Below are positions 27,601 to 30,261 of a stretch of 64,000 nt of DNA, piece after piece. The notes under the pieces were generated by a model, which did no database searches, had not been told where the DNA came from, and was given only the letters and a program-made list of their open reading frames with translations. The number at the start of each line of letters is the position of its first letter. Position 1 is the first letter of the stretch. Origin of the DNA: Verrucomicrobiota bacterium (GTDB lineage: Bacteria > Verrucomicrobiota > Verrucomicrobiia > Limisphaerales > JACRJY01); NCBI GenBank assembly GCA_016235585.1, contig JACRJY010000164.1, forward strand, positions 1 to 64,000, written 5' to 3'. The position numbers were made by a program, and so were the translations under genes.

Positions 27601-29997
27601 GACGCCCGCGCCGGGATTGAAGGTGCCGTCCAGCGAGCCATCCGCGTTCAGCCGGGCAACGCCATTGCGGCTGACGCCCGTGTAGGAACTGAAGCCACCG
27701 CCGATCAAAATCCGTCCGTCCGGCTGGATCGCGAGGGCGTTGATGAAATTGTCCGCGCCGGAACCGGGATTGAAGGATATGTCAATTTGACCGTCGTTGA
27801 GCAAGCGCGCGACGCGGTTGCGGGACGCAGTGTTGACCGCCGTGAAGTCGCCCGCGAGGACCGTGCGCTGGTCCGGCTGGACGGCCAAGGCGAAGACCAC
27901 GTTGTTCGCACCCGGGGTCGGGTTGTTCGGCGGGCTGGTGAGGCGGAAGTTGTGCTGGTTGTGGACGTTGTCCGCGGCGCCTGCTGGCTGCTCACCTCCG
28001 TAGATGTCATCGGCCACGATGGACAAAATGGCCGTGCTGGAGGAACCAACGCGGTAGCCTGCTGTGGCACCCAATTGCAACGGAGTGGGTGATTCCTGGC
28101 CGGTGACACCGACCTGCAACAGTGTGACCAATATGTCTTCGTTCAACTCAACTTCATTATCATCAAGGATGGGAACATTGATGAAGGCGGCACTTGTGTT
28201 GGCCGGGATGGTGTGCAGAAAGGACTGGCTATCCGCCGTAAAATCCGCTGGCCGCGCCACCAGTGCAGGGGGAGCAGTCACCGCCGCCGAGCTGGGCATG
28301 GCATAGTCGGAGCCAGCCGTGAGCGCGAAGTAGTTGTTCCTACCCGCCGACAGACCAGTTGAGCCGCCCACGGGCGCACCGGTTGGCAATTCCGCCAATG
28401 TCGCGCTCAAGCCATACTTCACTGTCGCAGCGGCGGTCTGGTCGCCACCCAGACGGCCAACCAAGATGCCAGCCGTGCCGACTCGCTCGGACACGCGGAT
28501 CAGGCTGCGGAGGATGAAGATATTGCCGTTGGTGAAGCCAGGAAACGTATTATCCAAATTCAGGATGCCCACCGTCTGCGGTGTAATCGAAAAGGTCGGC
28601 TGCAATGTCGTGGACTCGGTGATGCCGCTCACCGGCGTCGGGTCTGCCGTGACGTTGGTGATGAATATCGAGAAGAACGTGTCGTTGGTGTGCGCCACGG
28701 ATCCCAGCACAACGGATGAACCAATCTGGGGGGACGCCGGAATGATGGGCACCACAAAGTTGGTGCTCATCTGCCAGTCGTCAAAAAACAGCCGACCCGT
28801 CACGGGAATAGTGCCGCTGTTGGTGGAGCTGCCATACTCGATGCCCGCGCGGGCCGAGTTGTCCACCATCACGTAATCGACAAGCATCCGACCCCGGAAC
28901 CCGCCGACGCGCCGCACTGTCACAACCGCACCCGCCAGGTCGCGCGTAGAAACCCCGTTCCATTGGCTGAGGAGCGTTCCCACACCCGGAAAAGACTCCA
29001 CCTCAGTGACCGACACCAGATTGGTGGAGAATTCAAAGTGCCCGGCGTTGGTGCTGGTCTGGCTGAACAGGAACAACGAGAAGCTGCTGGCCGGAGCGCC
29101 CAAAACCGAGTCCACCGCGACCCGGTAGGTCGTGCCTGCCACTGCGTTGAAGAACACCGTGTTCGTGAACTGGGGCGTGCCCAGCACCGGCGGGATGCTG
29201 TTGTTGGCCACCAGGGCAAGGCTGGCCACGCTGTTGCCCGTGTAGATCGCCATGGCGTTGTTGCCGGAGAACGCGTTCAAGATGGCGAACGCCGCCTGCC
29301 CAGAGAGCGGGGCGGTCCATGAGAACCAAACGGAGGCTCCGCCCGTATCGCCAGAGTGGTTCGGTTCGCCGATCTCCTTCGTCGCTCCCACGTTCGAGTT
29401 CGTCACCACGCCGTCACTGCCCAGCAGCACGCGGGGAGTGGCAAAGGTGTCGTTCGTCAGAATGGACCACGCCATCGAGAACTGAAGCTGTGTCGCAAAA
29501 AAACCGTTGTTGAACCCGTCCACGGCGATCCGGTAGGTCGTCCCCGCCGTGACCGGGAAGTTGATGGAATTCGTGAAGCGCCCCGCAACGTTGTTGTTTG
29601 CCACAGGCGTCAGGGTCGAAATCACGCTGCCAGTATAGACTGCCAGCAAGTTGGTCACGTTGAACCCAACAGGCGTCACCGCGAGCGTCGCCGTGCCCGA
29701 AACGGTCGGCGTCCAACCAAACCAGATGGACGAACCACCGATGTCGCCTGCGTGGTTCGGTTCGCCCACTTCCTTACCGTAGCCGCCGTTGTTGAGGGGT
29801 TGTGCGAAAAAGAACACGAAGCCGTTGGTGAACTCGGACTCGGTCGCTGCGCGCCCAAAATTGCCTGACATGAATAGCGGCAGGGCAAAGGTGTCGCCAT
29901 CCACTTGAGCTTGTGCCCGAGGCGTGCACACCCCCAACAGCGTGATAAGGCAAAGGAGTCCCAGCAACCATCGGCGGCTCAGAGGCACAAGAGGCAT
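3691..29997 (-). CDS. Giant secreted Calx-beta / delta-60 beta-propeller protein, 8,768 aa
   Basis: The ATG at 29997 is chosen because it opens a signal peptide, 'MPLVPLSRRWLLGLLCLITL' followed by 'LGVCTPRAQAQ'; the frame stays open 76 codons further to a TTG but those residues look non-coding. Rough order by residue: signal peptide 1-30; two bacterial pre-peptidase-C-like domains 30-315 (each with 'EPNH.GD.GG.S.WF.W' and 'AGTTYR.AVD'); two odd Calx-beta domains to 667; then eight alternations of delta-60 blocks and Calx-beta runs; and a C-terminal module (8691-8768) ending 'PRRYYRAVLLP'. I count about 37 Calx-beta domains and 63 delta-60 motifs (9 x 7). Calx-beta domains commonly bind Ca2+, and delta-60 repeats (DUF5122) form beta-propellers, so a long rigid extracellular protein is expected, perhaps an adhesin or matrix component. 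No LPXTG or PEP-CTERM anchor is visible. No frameshift is seen. It lies 264 nt downstream of the second giant gene on the same strand. Confidence 0.9.
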   Translation of the reverse strand: MPLVPLSRRWLLGLLCLITLLGVCTPRAQAQVDGDTFALPLFMSGNFGRAATESEFTNGFVFFFAQPLNNGGYGKEVGEPNHAGDIGGSSIWFGWTPTVSGTATLAVTPVGFNVTNLLAVYTGSVISTLTPVANNNVAGRFTNSINFPVTAGTTYRIAVDGFNNGFFATQLQFSMAWSILTNDTFATPRVLLGSDGVVTNSNVGATKEIGEPNHSGDTGGASVWFSWTAPLSGQAAFAILNAFSGNNAMAIYTGNSVASLALVANNSIPPVLGTPQFTNTVFFNAVAGTTYRVAVDSVLGAPASSFSLFLFSQTSTNAGHFEFSTNLVSVTEVESFPGVGTLLSQWNGVSTRDLAGAVVTVRRVGGFRGRMLVDYVMVDNSARAGIEYGSSTNSGTIPVTGRLFFDDWQMSTNFVVPIIPASPQIGSSVVLGSVAHTNDTFFSIFITNVTADPTPVSGITESTTLQPTFSITPQTVGILNLDNTFPGFTNGNIFILRSLIRVSERVGTAGILVGRLGGDQTAAATVKYGLSATLAELPTGAPVGGSTGLSAGRNNYFALTAGSDYAMPSSAAVTAPPALVARPADFTADSQSFLHTIPANTSAAFINVPILDDNEVELNEDILVTLLQVGVTGQESPTPLQLGATAGYRVGSSSTAILSIVADDIYGGEQPAGAADNVHNQHNFRLTSPPNNPTPGANNVVFALAVQPDQRTVLAGDFTAVNTASRNRVARLLNDGQIDISFNPGSGADNFINALAIQPDGRILIGGGFSSYTGVSRNGVARLNADGSLDGTFNPGAGVNPGDVLASAVQALALQSDGRMVVAGNFSTFNSAPFNRVVRLTSTGSPDPTFNALGSGPNDRVYAVAVYPSTSILHPNKILIAGAFTTVGGQIRNGLTRLNTDGTVDPSFNGLGTGANDAVFAVALTSSEQILIGGAFSRVDIYVRGGVARLNANGSVDTAFDPGTGTDNSVYAVTQQLDGAILIGGLFTSFNGTRRVGVARLLAHGVLDTSFLDTTYNHFAGLTQPLSTSPNSACFALGLETGGNVMIGGSFSRVGGGYGRETNFTAHSTIANIGSFNMRDYVSPRLNVARLVGGATPGPGNIEFTQSSYSADEYSGNYFVQLIRTNGSLGQASVDFITVDGTAVGSTNATTSGFDFVHTNATPFWISTRSVNATGDTRRILDAVTGVNNDPQDNQGRAWLGFADVYLPILQDTLVEGNQALGVQISLPALSAFNGPLAFLGGAPVPVGLALGRSVATVSIVDDDFAYGEFTFSTFSYPVSENVGSATITVLRTNGAVGTATVRYSATAGTASTNEFTPVTGTLTFASGQTNRTFTVPIVDDVNPNSPTNRTVILTLTNATGGATISVAGRSATLVILDNEPIAGTPAGSVNTAFGTTNGPNDKVLAVTFITNALPAQGINGRWLIGGDFTAIDGLPRNRVAMLNLDGSVNTSVFNRLGTGPNNTVSAIALHTNQVPTTLTGRIVIAGSFTQVDGTNRNRVARLNADGSLDSSFNPGAGADNPIYAVAVQSDDKILIAGDFTTVSGATRTRIARLNSDGTVDTTFDPGQGASGTIRTLAVDSLGRIYIGGDFTFYDSLTQNRVARLNSNGTLDTTFLDPNNSLAGANGRVRGVALEPGGGVVIVGDFTSVGGTTNLNRIARLLANGVVDGSFLTTGADNAVLAVAIDAATNIVVAGDFTRINGLNRTRIARITPTGRLDPTINFGTGPNNFVAAVALQPVTNGVITIGGGFTMVDGLSRNYVAQLVGGTNAGFGSLQFLAGNFDAVENATSLVVFVRRVGGLSNAVSMDFQTLDGTATNGTHYATNRGTLVFQEGEAVQAYTISIFDDAMTNVNRVFTNLLINPTNYTATTTNLDLALPGAITNATVTLQDNDTVLGFAFATFNANENAVGGNAVITVTRTGSTVGSAFVNYATSNQTDVAGLPLPGGALAGVDYTASIGQLVFTNGQTSTTFVVPLLDDLLVEGTETVGLQLLSAAPIGVATIGRSTAVLNIVDNDFSPGVIVFTSATYSVQENQTNAVISVTRTNGVTGLVTAQFNTTDGTARGYLGVGLPATFDYTNTTGTVTFGDGETSKTFTIGIINNTNADVNATRTVNLSLPSATGGASIGAQSTAVLIIQDDDPPVFGSFTFSLPAYSVVETNAAFSITVNRVGGTSNSVTVDFSATGGTAVPVFNYQPANLTLAFADTQATTNVVITIRHDTGAAGDRTVNLTLANPTSGARLGAISNAVLTIVDNEFSPGVLSFATNSYTVLENATNAVITVIRTNGFTGTVTVGFAVSNFTAMAGTDFTATNGTLSFASGVTTQTFLVPITGNLLQDGNRLFEVRLAGPGGGASVGRTNAQVTILDDEASAGSLDATFVIGAGLDGQVYSVAQHTNGLMFIGGDFSTYNGVGRTNIVRVNSGAALDAAFVPDLLRQGGSNASVRAVAVYLSDVNAGKVVLGGSFDTVGAAPRGNIARLNLDGTVDLSFNTSPGADNSIFAVHIQNDGKVLIGGLFTAVNGVNRNFIARLNSDGSLDATFNPGSGADAPVRGIATDQLGRVLIVGSFNSVDGVVRTNVARLNADGTVDKTFDPGVGANSGVTCVSVASGNKPVVGGLFTSLNGVARNRIARFNSDGSVDLTFDPGAGADDFLSAVSVQSDGKVVMGGGFANVGGLPRNRIARLNTNGTMDVTFNVGTGADGVVSTVVTQLDGNIVIGGGFTTVNGVPRNRVARLVGGGNSRFGAFDFASAAFTVGEDRTNALITVVRSGGTSNSVGVAYSTANGTGTAGSDYTTTSGTLVFAPGVTHLTFNVPVSDNLLVDGNRTVSLALSNPTNGATLGAGAAAVLTILDNDSVLGFSPLTYSVNENGTNVIVTVIRAGGTNGTVTVDYLTEDGTALAPADYASSSGRLTFTNGQTSATFSVSVVDNFTVGGNKTVTLRLTNAPAPAVIGSSVGTLTIVDNEFGPGTIAFVSAAFSASETNGAAAIIVSRTNGTVGTVTVDYATTSAGTAVAGTHFTNVTGRFTWPDGDVSTRTFTVPLVDDFVVNANRTVELLISNVGGGAALGLTNATLTIIDNDSLISFSAATYSVSESAASIPIFVQRTGLAVDTVSVNYATSISNATAEVDYLATSGTLTFGPGTNSLSFSVTVLPDSLVEGNEAVLLDLSAPVATPLGSATLSISNAVLTIVDDDTAVSFSGTNYIVQENIGRAAISVVRVGVTTTPVQVDFGTANATAVAGLDYTSTNGTLFFTPGVTNLTFDVPITDNLFVNASKSVQLSLFNLGGPLGTVLVSPTTAFVTINDNDTNSPTAGSLDVTFGANLGANGPVYAVVFHTNGQVLLGGNFTTVNGGLVNRVARLNADGTLDQNFNPGLGADTNVFAVAVQPDGSVVIGGQFSSVNGTNRSRVARLSANGSLDAAFNPGSGANSDVFALASSGSGGVLVGGTFTTFNGTASGRLVRLAADGSVDGTFSIGTGANGAVRSIKEMADGRIVIAGDFTTFNGVSAPRIARLSASGTLDPTFSVGPAGADNTIYSVAVQTNGSIIVGGAFTTFAGLTKNGITRLNADGTLDVNFNSGLGADGPVLSVGLRGSGRVMLAGAFTTVNGVARSRFARLNADGTLDVTFDPGTGANNTVEAVAVFVPPVPLPVAISLTNQFVFSHTNLVDIGATSGVVNISFDSLSSFSSDNLRIYYEGVRLLDTNVLGTNTFRVPYGPGTSSVVTITVNEGFGLFNGFFWSYSGTITPVSTSVERVVVGGNFTAISGVARDRVAQLNENGSMDTTFGLGTGSSIVLGVGLNTNLSLPNLLGKSVVGGNFTVLNGANVSRLARLNLDGSLDLGFNIGTGASDTINAVLVQPDGRVIVGGFFTNFNGTNRGRLARLNVNGSLDGGFDTSIGANNTVLVMAQQPDGRVLVGGLFTTINGTARNFVARLNTDGTVDSSFNTSVGADGAVRALALQTNGQVLVGGDFTTFNGVARTRIARLNADGTLDTAFNPGTGAGAFVSALAVDSAGRVIVGGGFTNFNGVARNRIVRLVGVGVTAGALDVAFDTGTGFDDYVNAVTVQPDGKLVLVGGFTTFNGLPANRISRLNPDGSVDTTINFGTGANNFVSALAIQPWDAKFVIGGAFTAVDGQTRNGVARINAGANGSSGGSFEFTQSNFLADENAANTTVSVVRRVGLTGTATVQFATSDGTATNGVDYVGQTTTLTFANGQATTNILVGLLDNFVANANKTVILTLLNPSPQASVGAVNPATITIVDNDSLIEFSASTFSVNESSSNATITVVRNGGGAGAVSVSYNTTGGSAVAGVDFTSVSNQLAWAAGDVAPKSFDVPVLPDSAVEGNETVVLTLLNPVGAASLGRSTAVLTIVDDDFSPGALGFSTNQFVVLENVGNAVVTVVRTNGSTGPVSVQFGSANGSALAGLDYVLTNGFLNFSDGQTSKTFSVAVINDALSEGDESVLLTLSNPGNGAVLGLTNATLLIRDDEISNGIIGFSSATYSVVENAGSAAITVIRTNGSQGTVTVNFSTSDGTAKQGSDYTTTSGTLVFPDAVTNVTFNIPVLDDPLFETNEVVNLTLSTPTGGASIGLASATLIVLDDDYNAGTFSFTATNYLVKNTETTNTHYFEDNTVISPVIGLFTSIPPTGLIYSNRHHNIPGALVTVTRSGGADGVVSVDFTTRDRTNLFGITNLFFLNGNALAGFDYVATSGTLTFKEHEMAKSFIVPIVFTNFGVITNVTGNVFSFNSFDVVLSNATGGASLGALSTSQVLIKRALTPTTYHWSREVYRVREDIGVARFSLFGPPSSPNIVFSDPNDGTNVWSSQSFSFAFNGDNTLAHQAGSDWASAGTPGGAVGVTGDFDGRTQTVTIPNSGHVVVFVPIYDDLIAEFNEDFVMRVVVNGAILEEATVTILDNDDAPGIFDRNYNPDFDDRTVPPQNSVPGANNTVFAAAVQEDGKAIVGGDFTAINTFSRSRIARMNLDGSLDTSFNPGVGANDFVAAIGVYPALTNSVTLFDTNGVPTGTNFVANTNNGKIVFGGGFSSYNGVARNFIARVDTNGVLDATFNPGTGANAPVRALHNYTSGVFNGRVLIVGDFTSFNGTNRNRIARLNVDGGLDTAFNPGSGANGPIYAIRVQKDGKVVVGGDFTTFNGVPRNRIARLTATGALDLTFNPSAGADGTVYALGVEQLGAGSIVVDRTASGGPAEDIFDVNTGGATSGTITLQYQFYDVADTIRVYYGTNQLAGNRIFDSGLTNGYTSITVPFGPGTNTVLRIVVNEGNGILGTLWDYSASVTTAASGVEKVILAGEFNNFDLRRRNKVARLNPDGSLDTTFSPGSGFNDTVFAMAMAANGQAVLGGQFTDFNSTRRLGLARLLSNGTLDTKFMDSAFNQFAGLINLSNTLPRNFVATIAIQPATNTATVSLGLGTNFAITNITEEFIIGGSFQQGGGGNRDAANSVAVGFSSTNGTARRLMAGFDRSDKLAPPDQFPRADIRRRSNFTRVKGGDTRGAGNIDFSQPNYTLDENAGSLFITVSRTNGTQLTAAYTNEPPIGPALVNFGTVDPPFGPGAGTAGQDYVAARRSPTWGVAGPRPADGATGPNNVLRGGTDIFVAVTEDFTIEGDELVDLVLSKPQGLLFLAGERIATGVALGISRATLTVVDNDFNPGILTFPQASFRVDENVGAAVVTVIRTNGSAGPISCDYTTASSGSTASVGLDFAAASGSINFASGQLTNTFTVAIVDDTAVELDETITVQLLNPRGGSTLGLTNAAILIIDNDFAAGRLNFSQAGYSVAENAGTALISVLRSGGSQGALTVQVAVTNGTATAPAHFATATNTLVWASAETTTKTFTVALVDNVVVDGNRTVSLALFNPTVAGALGTVTNAVLTIVDEDAFGSLAFSRPIYTVNENGSNAIVTVVRLGGVAGTVTARFDTVTGGSALAGSNYVTTGGTLTLVSGQTSTNFSVTVLDNALADGTRTINLALSSPSNATLGFPSTAVLSIIDDESVNVTAGSADTTYTASGADSAIYALALQLDGNLLVGGDFTAVNGVSRNRLARLDANGALDPVFNPGGANGSIRSLLVYGQGLNTGRILVSGFFTQVSGTNRSRIARLNQSGSVDLTFDPGAGADNAIFAVALQTDDKVVIGGAFSTFNGIGRNFIARLNANGTLDNTFDPGTGANGTVFAVAVQPDGKVLIGGDFTSVNGIALTNIARLNANGSVDASFLAGTGANSTVRALLVQTDGKILMAGSFTNYAGTAVGRVGRLHASGLLDTSFNTSGAGADNAVFYMTVQGDGKMLLGGDFTRFNGVSRNRFTRLNPDGTTDPTINVGAGANNFVAAISVQADDRIVLAGGFTTFNSAPRNYLVRLHGGVIAGPGSLEFTSANYSVAENGGAGVITVRRVGGTTGAASVFFTTSDGSATTNGVHYTNVFATLNFPQGETFVSTNISIVDDAAVNADRFVNLTLTSFTGAASGGQSNSLLTIVNDDGRLGFSAATYNVSEVVGSGSASITVTRTGGATGSAAVQFASTLNGSATPNVDFVPVSGTLVFGPGETNRTFSLAIIDDLLLEGNETIELVLTNLTGNAVPGQMSAILTIVDNDVAPGVFNFTQSTYVTNESADIVLAQITVTRTNGSTGVVSVDYRTGDGTARANQDYSPSIGTLSFADGEITKTFTVPILPDSVQETNESVFLDLLNPTGGATIGFQNSSVLNIINNDILIFGNLVFSSATYTNRENDGAAVIRVQRIGGNTGTIGVSFASTGAGTAVAGLHYASVSGSFTWAGGDSSERLITIPLFNNSIVDGDRTVGLALSNPTNGASLNIPSTATLTIRDDDSAPGALSFTSVIFNALESASNALLTVVRTNGFTGPVTVQYATFTNANDSAVAYPGSGVVVAGQHYTNTTGVLSFPDGVTNLTISVPLIDNSLQDGNRTFSVRLFGTTGGALLGLSEAAVRIVDNENNAGTVDTGFIIGAGANGTVTSILLATNSQALLIGDFTQFNGTPRQGAARINVDGTLDNGFDAGVISFGTNGLGTVRALGVYTNGVNANKVVLGGLFTLVGNVARTNIVRLNVDGSPDTTFDPGAGANNAVNGVAIQNNGRVVLGGTFTAVNGVSRNFVARLNFDGTLDSTFDVGTGPDAQVRVVAALTDGKILIAGDFSSVAGVTSHRIARLNGDGTVDPTFAPGAAITNGTVFTLAVQVNGQILVGGAFTTTNGVARTNLMRLNANGSLDPTFNPGSGPDDFVSSVTLQADGKVLVGGAFVNFSGYSRSRIVRLDGNGVVDPTVNFGTAADNLVAAVAVQGDGRILVGGAFTNFNGVAQNRFTRLHGGQNAGSGLLVFSAPLFTVSEAGTNATITVLRTGGTSNTVSVDYSVIAGGTASNGVDFVAVGGTLFFGQGETLRTFLVPVIDDTAVRPDRTVFLTLSNATGRASLDIPPTAVLRIAENDSSIAFASTTFSLAESGTNALVTVARSGGTNELVTVDFFTTALTATALADYTNVSGTLTFSPGVVVRTFSVPIVDDALVEGSETVALFLTNAGPIGIGSLGVVSNATLSIVDNDFGVGVLGFSATNFSAFENAGFAVITVSRTNGSSGAVTLNFATVDGVGNATAGVDYRSTNGNLTLADGESFKTFQVPLLNDTVVEGGETVALTLFNASGGATLGLTNALLTIVDDDAFGTFQFDTNSYTVAEAVGSVTVTVSRIGGIVGAVSVDIASVSGTATGGLDFVPVTQVLNFVPGQTSSNLLVQIVNDQVVEQQESFSLVLSNPTGGALLGALTNTTVTITDEDMQFSFAVTNFSVLENAASATVSVIRYGVTNLAGTVNYATSDGTATNGVDYVGVTNTLIFLPGVTNTNFTVAISDNQSVQLNRFLNLSLASATPTNIAGVGTNGFATLTIVDNDNTFSFSASGYTVNEAAGSLSVAVLRFGQNTGLVSVAYSTVPLAIVSAAAATADYTVSAATLFFGAGQSNLSFTVPIVADLLPEGDEQFGLFLSNPLPAGATQLGLTNTATANIVDDDIGIGFSTNAYTVAESAGTATITVLRAGVTNVSVSAAFATTNGSALAGTDYIATNAVFVFAPGVTSRTFTVPIVNDSVSESPETVNLRLSNPTGGAFLTISNAVLTIVDNVGSVGFTATNFLVGESSSNGVVSVTRSSGSAGPITVQYLTSTGGTATSGLDYGDASGTLSWADGESGSKTFLVPIFNDQRTESTETIALRLTNATGGASFGLSNATLSIVDNDGAGGVDFAFDPVVGFDKTVFAVVQQTNGQLVAAGQFTTFNGLSRNKLARLNLDGSLDTTFNTGLSADTNINALVLQPDGRFVIGGDFTSVGGSLRSRVARLFADGSLDTSFSVGSGANGSVNAMALQADGKVLIGGGFTSYNGSVSNSTRIARLNSSGSLDTTFNTGTNGANGFVNAIALYTTGTNAGKVLVGGSFTTFSGTTVNRIVRLTAGGTIDSTFNTGTGANSTVASISIQTDGKIVIGGLFGTINGVPRSRMARLNHDGSVDATFFPVMNDTVLSVVAQADGRILAGGAFTSINGDTGTPPSLATVSFRERTANVATLTTTGGHSFVPGSRVIISGINTNTVNPAFNAAGFDGTFIVTAVPSANSFSYASVGTNALAAAVNGSFSAAGTPAGRIARFLADGTLDTTFATGSGADNLIYTVLLLSDLKVVLSGDFTTVNSALRGRIARLNGDPITQTIAATSVSSVSAGQFSAALSAEPGRAYRIDYSTTLLTGSWVQLTTINSGHGVLSFTDITSPGSPRRYYRAVLLP
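3925..5290 (-). repeat. Delta-60 propeller block 8 (7 motifs)
   Basis: Seven motifs, 'RNKLARLNLDG' to 'RGRIARLNGD'. The sixth carries one inserted 'TTxxHxFxxG' module (about 4100-4405) between 'GGAFTSINGDTG' and 'AGRIARFLADG'. The C-terminal tail module follows directly. Confidence 0.85.
5290..8015 (-). repeat. Calx-beta run 8 (8 domains)
   Basis: Eight tandem domains from 'GLLVFSAPLFTVSEAGTN' to 'GSVGFTATNFLVGESSSN', the longest Calx-beta run in this protein. Confidence 0.85.
8015..9140 (-). repeat. Delta-60 propeller block 7 (7 motifs)
   Basis: Seven motifs, 'RQGAARINVDG' to 'QNRFTRLHGG'. Entry is 'DNENNAGTVDTGF'. Confidence 0.85.
9140..10895 (-). repeat. Calx-beta run 7 (5 domains)
   Basis: Five domains from 'GSLEFTSANYSVAENGG' to 'GALSFTSVIFNALESASN'. 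Confidence 0.85.
10895..11985 (-). repeat. Delta-60 propeller block 6 (7 motifs)
   Basis: Seven motifs, 'RNRLARLDANG' to 'RNYLVRLHGG', at about 52-55 residues each, with no inserted modules. It is the plainest example of the unit. Confidence 0.85.
11985..13490 (-). repeat. Calx-beta run 6 (4 domains)
   Basis: Four domains from 'GNIDFSQPNYTLDENAG' to 'GSLAFSRPIYTVNENGSN', ending 'STAVLSIIDDES'. That last strand is useful as the intact counterpart of the split domain in the other giant. Confidence 0.85.
13490..15260 (-). repeat. Delta-60 propeller block 5 (7 motifs, 'type II')
   Basis: Seven motifs, 'RSRIARMNLDG' to 'RRRSNFTRVKGG'. Entry is 'FDRNYNPDFDDRTVPPQNS', and the seventh blade has a long extension, both shared with block A of the second giant. 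A jelly-roll-like module is inserted at 14115-14455. Confidence 0.85.
14115..14455 (-). repeat. Jelly-roll-like module inserted in a blade of block 5
   Basis: Lies between 'GTVYALGVEQLGAGS' and 'SGVEKVILAGEFNN', the same loop as the insertion in block 4. Core: 'ADTIRVYYGTNQLAGNRIFD', 'ITVPFGPGTNTVLRIVVNEG', 'LWDYSAS'. Confidence 0.7.
15260..17560 (-). repeat. Calx-beta run 5 (about 6 domains, last two atypical)
   Basis: Four regular domains, then one with a ~35-residue insertion ('NTHYFEDNTVISPVIG'), then a divergent domain beginning 'TYHWSREVYRVREDIG'. That last domain precedes a type II propeller, as the odd N-terminal Calx-beta domains do in both giants. Confidence 0.75.
17560..20085 (-). 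repeat. Delta-60 double propeller block 4 (14 motifs)
   Basis: Fourteen motifs, 'VNRVARLNADG' to 'RNGVARINAGANG', exactly twice the number in neighbouring blocks. The seventh carries an inserted ~110-aa module (18750-19085). Confidence 0.85.
18750..19085 (-). repeat. Jelly-roll-like module inserted in a blade of block 4
   Basis: Lies between 'NNTVEAVAVFVPP' and 'SVERVVVGGNFTAISG', so it replaces the loop between the first and second strands of the seventh blade. Its core reads 'DNLRIYYEGVRLLDTNV', 'FRVPYGPGTSSVVTITVNEG' and 'FFWSYSG'. A homologue is inserted at the same place in block 5. Confidence 0.7.
20085..21795 (-). repeat. Calx-beta run 4 (5 domains)
   Basis: Five tandem domains from 'GAFDFASAAFTVGEDRTN' to 'VSFSGTNYIVQENIG'. 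The last ends 'TAFVTINDNDTNSP'. Confidence 0.85.
21795..22895 (-). repeat. Delta-60 propeller block 3 (7 motifs)
   Basis: Seven motifs, 'RTNIVRVNSGAAL' to 'RNRVARLVGG'. Entry is 'DDEASAGSLDATF', exit 'GGGNSRFGAFDF'. Confidence 0.85.
22895..24695 (-). repeat. Calx-beta run 3 (5 domains)
   Basis: Five tandem domains with starts such as 'SLQFLAGNFDAVENATS', 'GVIVFTSATYSVQENQ' and 'GVLSFATNSYTVLENA'. Each closes with a 'LTI.DN' type strand. Confidence 0.85.
24695..25860 (-). repeat. Delta-60 propeller block 2 (7 motifs)
   Basis: Seven motifs, 'RNRVAMLNLDG' to 'RNYVAQLVGG', at ~55-residue spacing. Entry 'AGSVNTAF' and exit 'LVGGTNAGFGSLQF' follow the same junction rule as most other blocks. Confidence 0.85.
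25860..26710 (-). repeat. Calx-beta run 2 (2 domains)
   Basis: Two domains, beginning 'GNIEFTQSSYSADEYSG' and 'GEFTFSTFSYPVSENVG'. The first has a long insertion with 'VYLPILQDTLVEGNQALG'. The run ends 'ATLVILDNEPIAG'. Confidence 0.8.
26710..27995 (-). repeat. Delta-60 propeller block 1 (7 motifs, 'type II')
   Basis: Seven blade motifs from 'RNRVARLLNDG' to 'RLNVARLVGG'. The seventh blade has a ~50-residue extension between 'IGGSFSRVGGG' and its ARL strand. That extension, and the 'PGANNVVFALAVQ' entry sequence, mark a subtype shared with block 5 and with block A of the other giant. Confidence 0.85.
27995..29050 (-). repeat. Two divergent Calx-beta domains (N-terminal)
   Basis: Each has the Calx-beta outline (a VTRxxG strand, then DY...G.L.F, then a 'VPI..D..VE.NE' strand) but with long insertions. 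The second ends 'AILSIVADDIYGGEQPAG' and leads into propeller block 1. Confidence 0.6.
29050..29900 (-). repeat. Two tandem pre-peptidase-C-like domains (8,768-aa protein)
   Basis: Two ~140-aa copies just after the signal peptide. Both begin with 'DTFA', carry an 'E.GEPNH.GD.GG.S.WF' stretch and 'LAVYTG' or 'MAIYTG', and close with 'AGTTYR.AVD'. This is the PPC beta-sandwich pattern common on secreted bacterial proteins. Confidence 0.75.
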
Positions 29998-30225
29998 AAG
30001 TGAACGAGGGGACTTACAATATTCCTGGGAGAAGGCCCGATGCCCGGCTCCGTCCAGCGATTGCGTCAGTAAGTTTCGGGAATTCACGGTGCAAATATTC
30101 GGCAAACCGTAGTCTGACAGCCACTTTCTAATCAAGAACCAATCCAGCCTCAGCCATACAGATAATTCCTTAATTCCGGTGCCGTAACCCGCTCCTCCAC
30201 GCCGAGTTGGATGGCCCGGCAGCAA

Positions 30226-30250
30226 CGGAGGCCGAGCGAACGGGCCTCCG
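30226..30250 (-). terminator. Hairpin just after the 6,639-aa gene
   Basis: An 8-bp perfect stem (30226-30233 with 30243-30250) and 9-nt loop starts 12 nt past the stop of the upstream giant gene. There is no good T-run, so termination is only possible. The rest of 29998-30261 is more AT-rich than its surroundings and could hold a promoter for the 8,768-aa gene, but no clear boxes stand out. Confidence 0.35.
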
Positions 30251-30261
30251 GGGTGAAGCGC

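Noticed and set aside
29998-30225. 76-codon N-terminal extension of the 8,768-aa protein to a TTG
   Set aside because: It would bury the signal peptide and its sequence does not look like protein; the ATG at 29997 is preferred.
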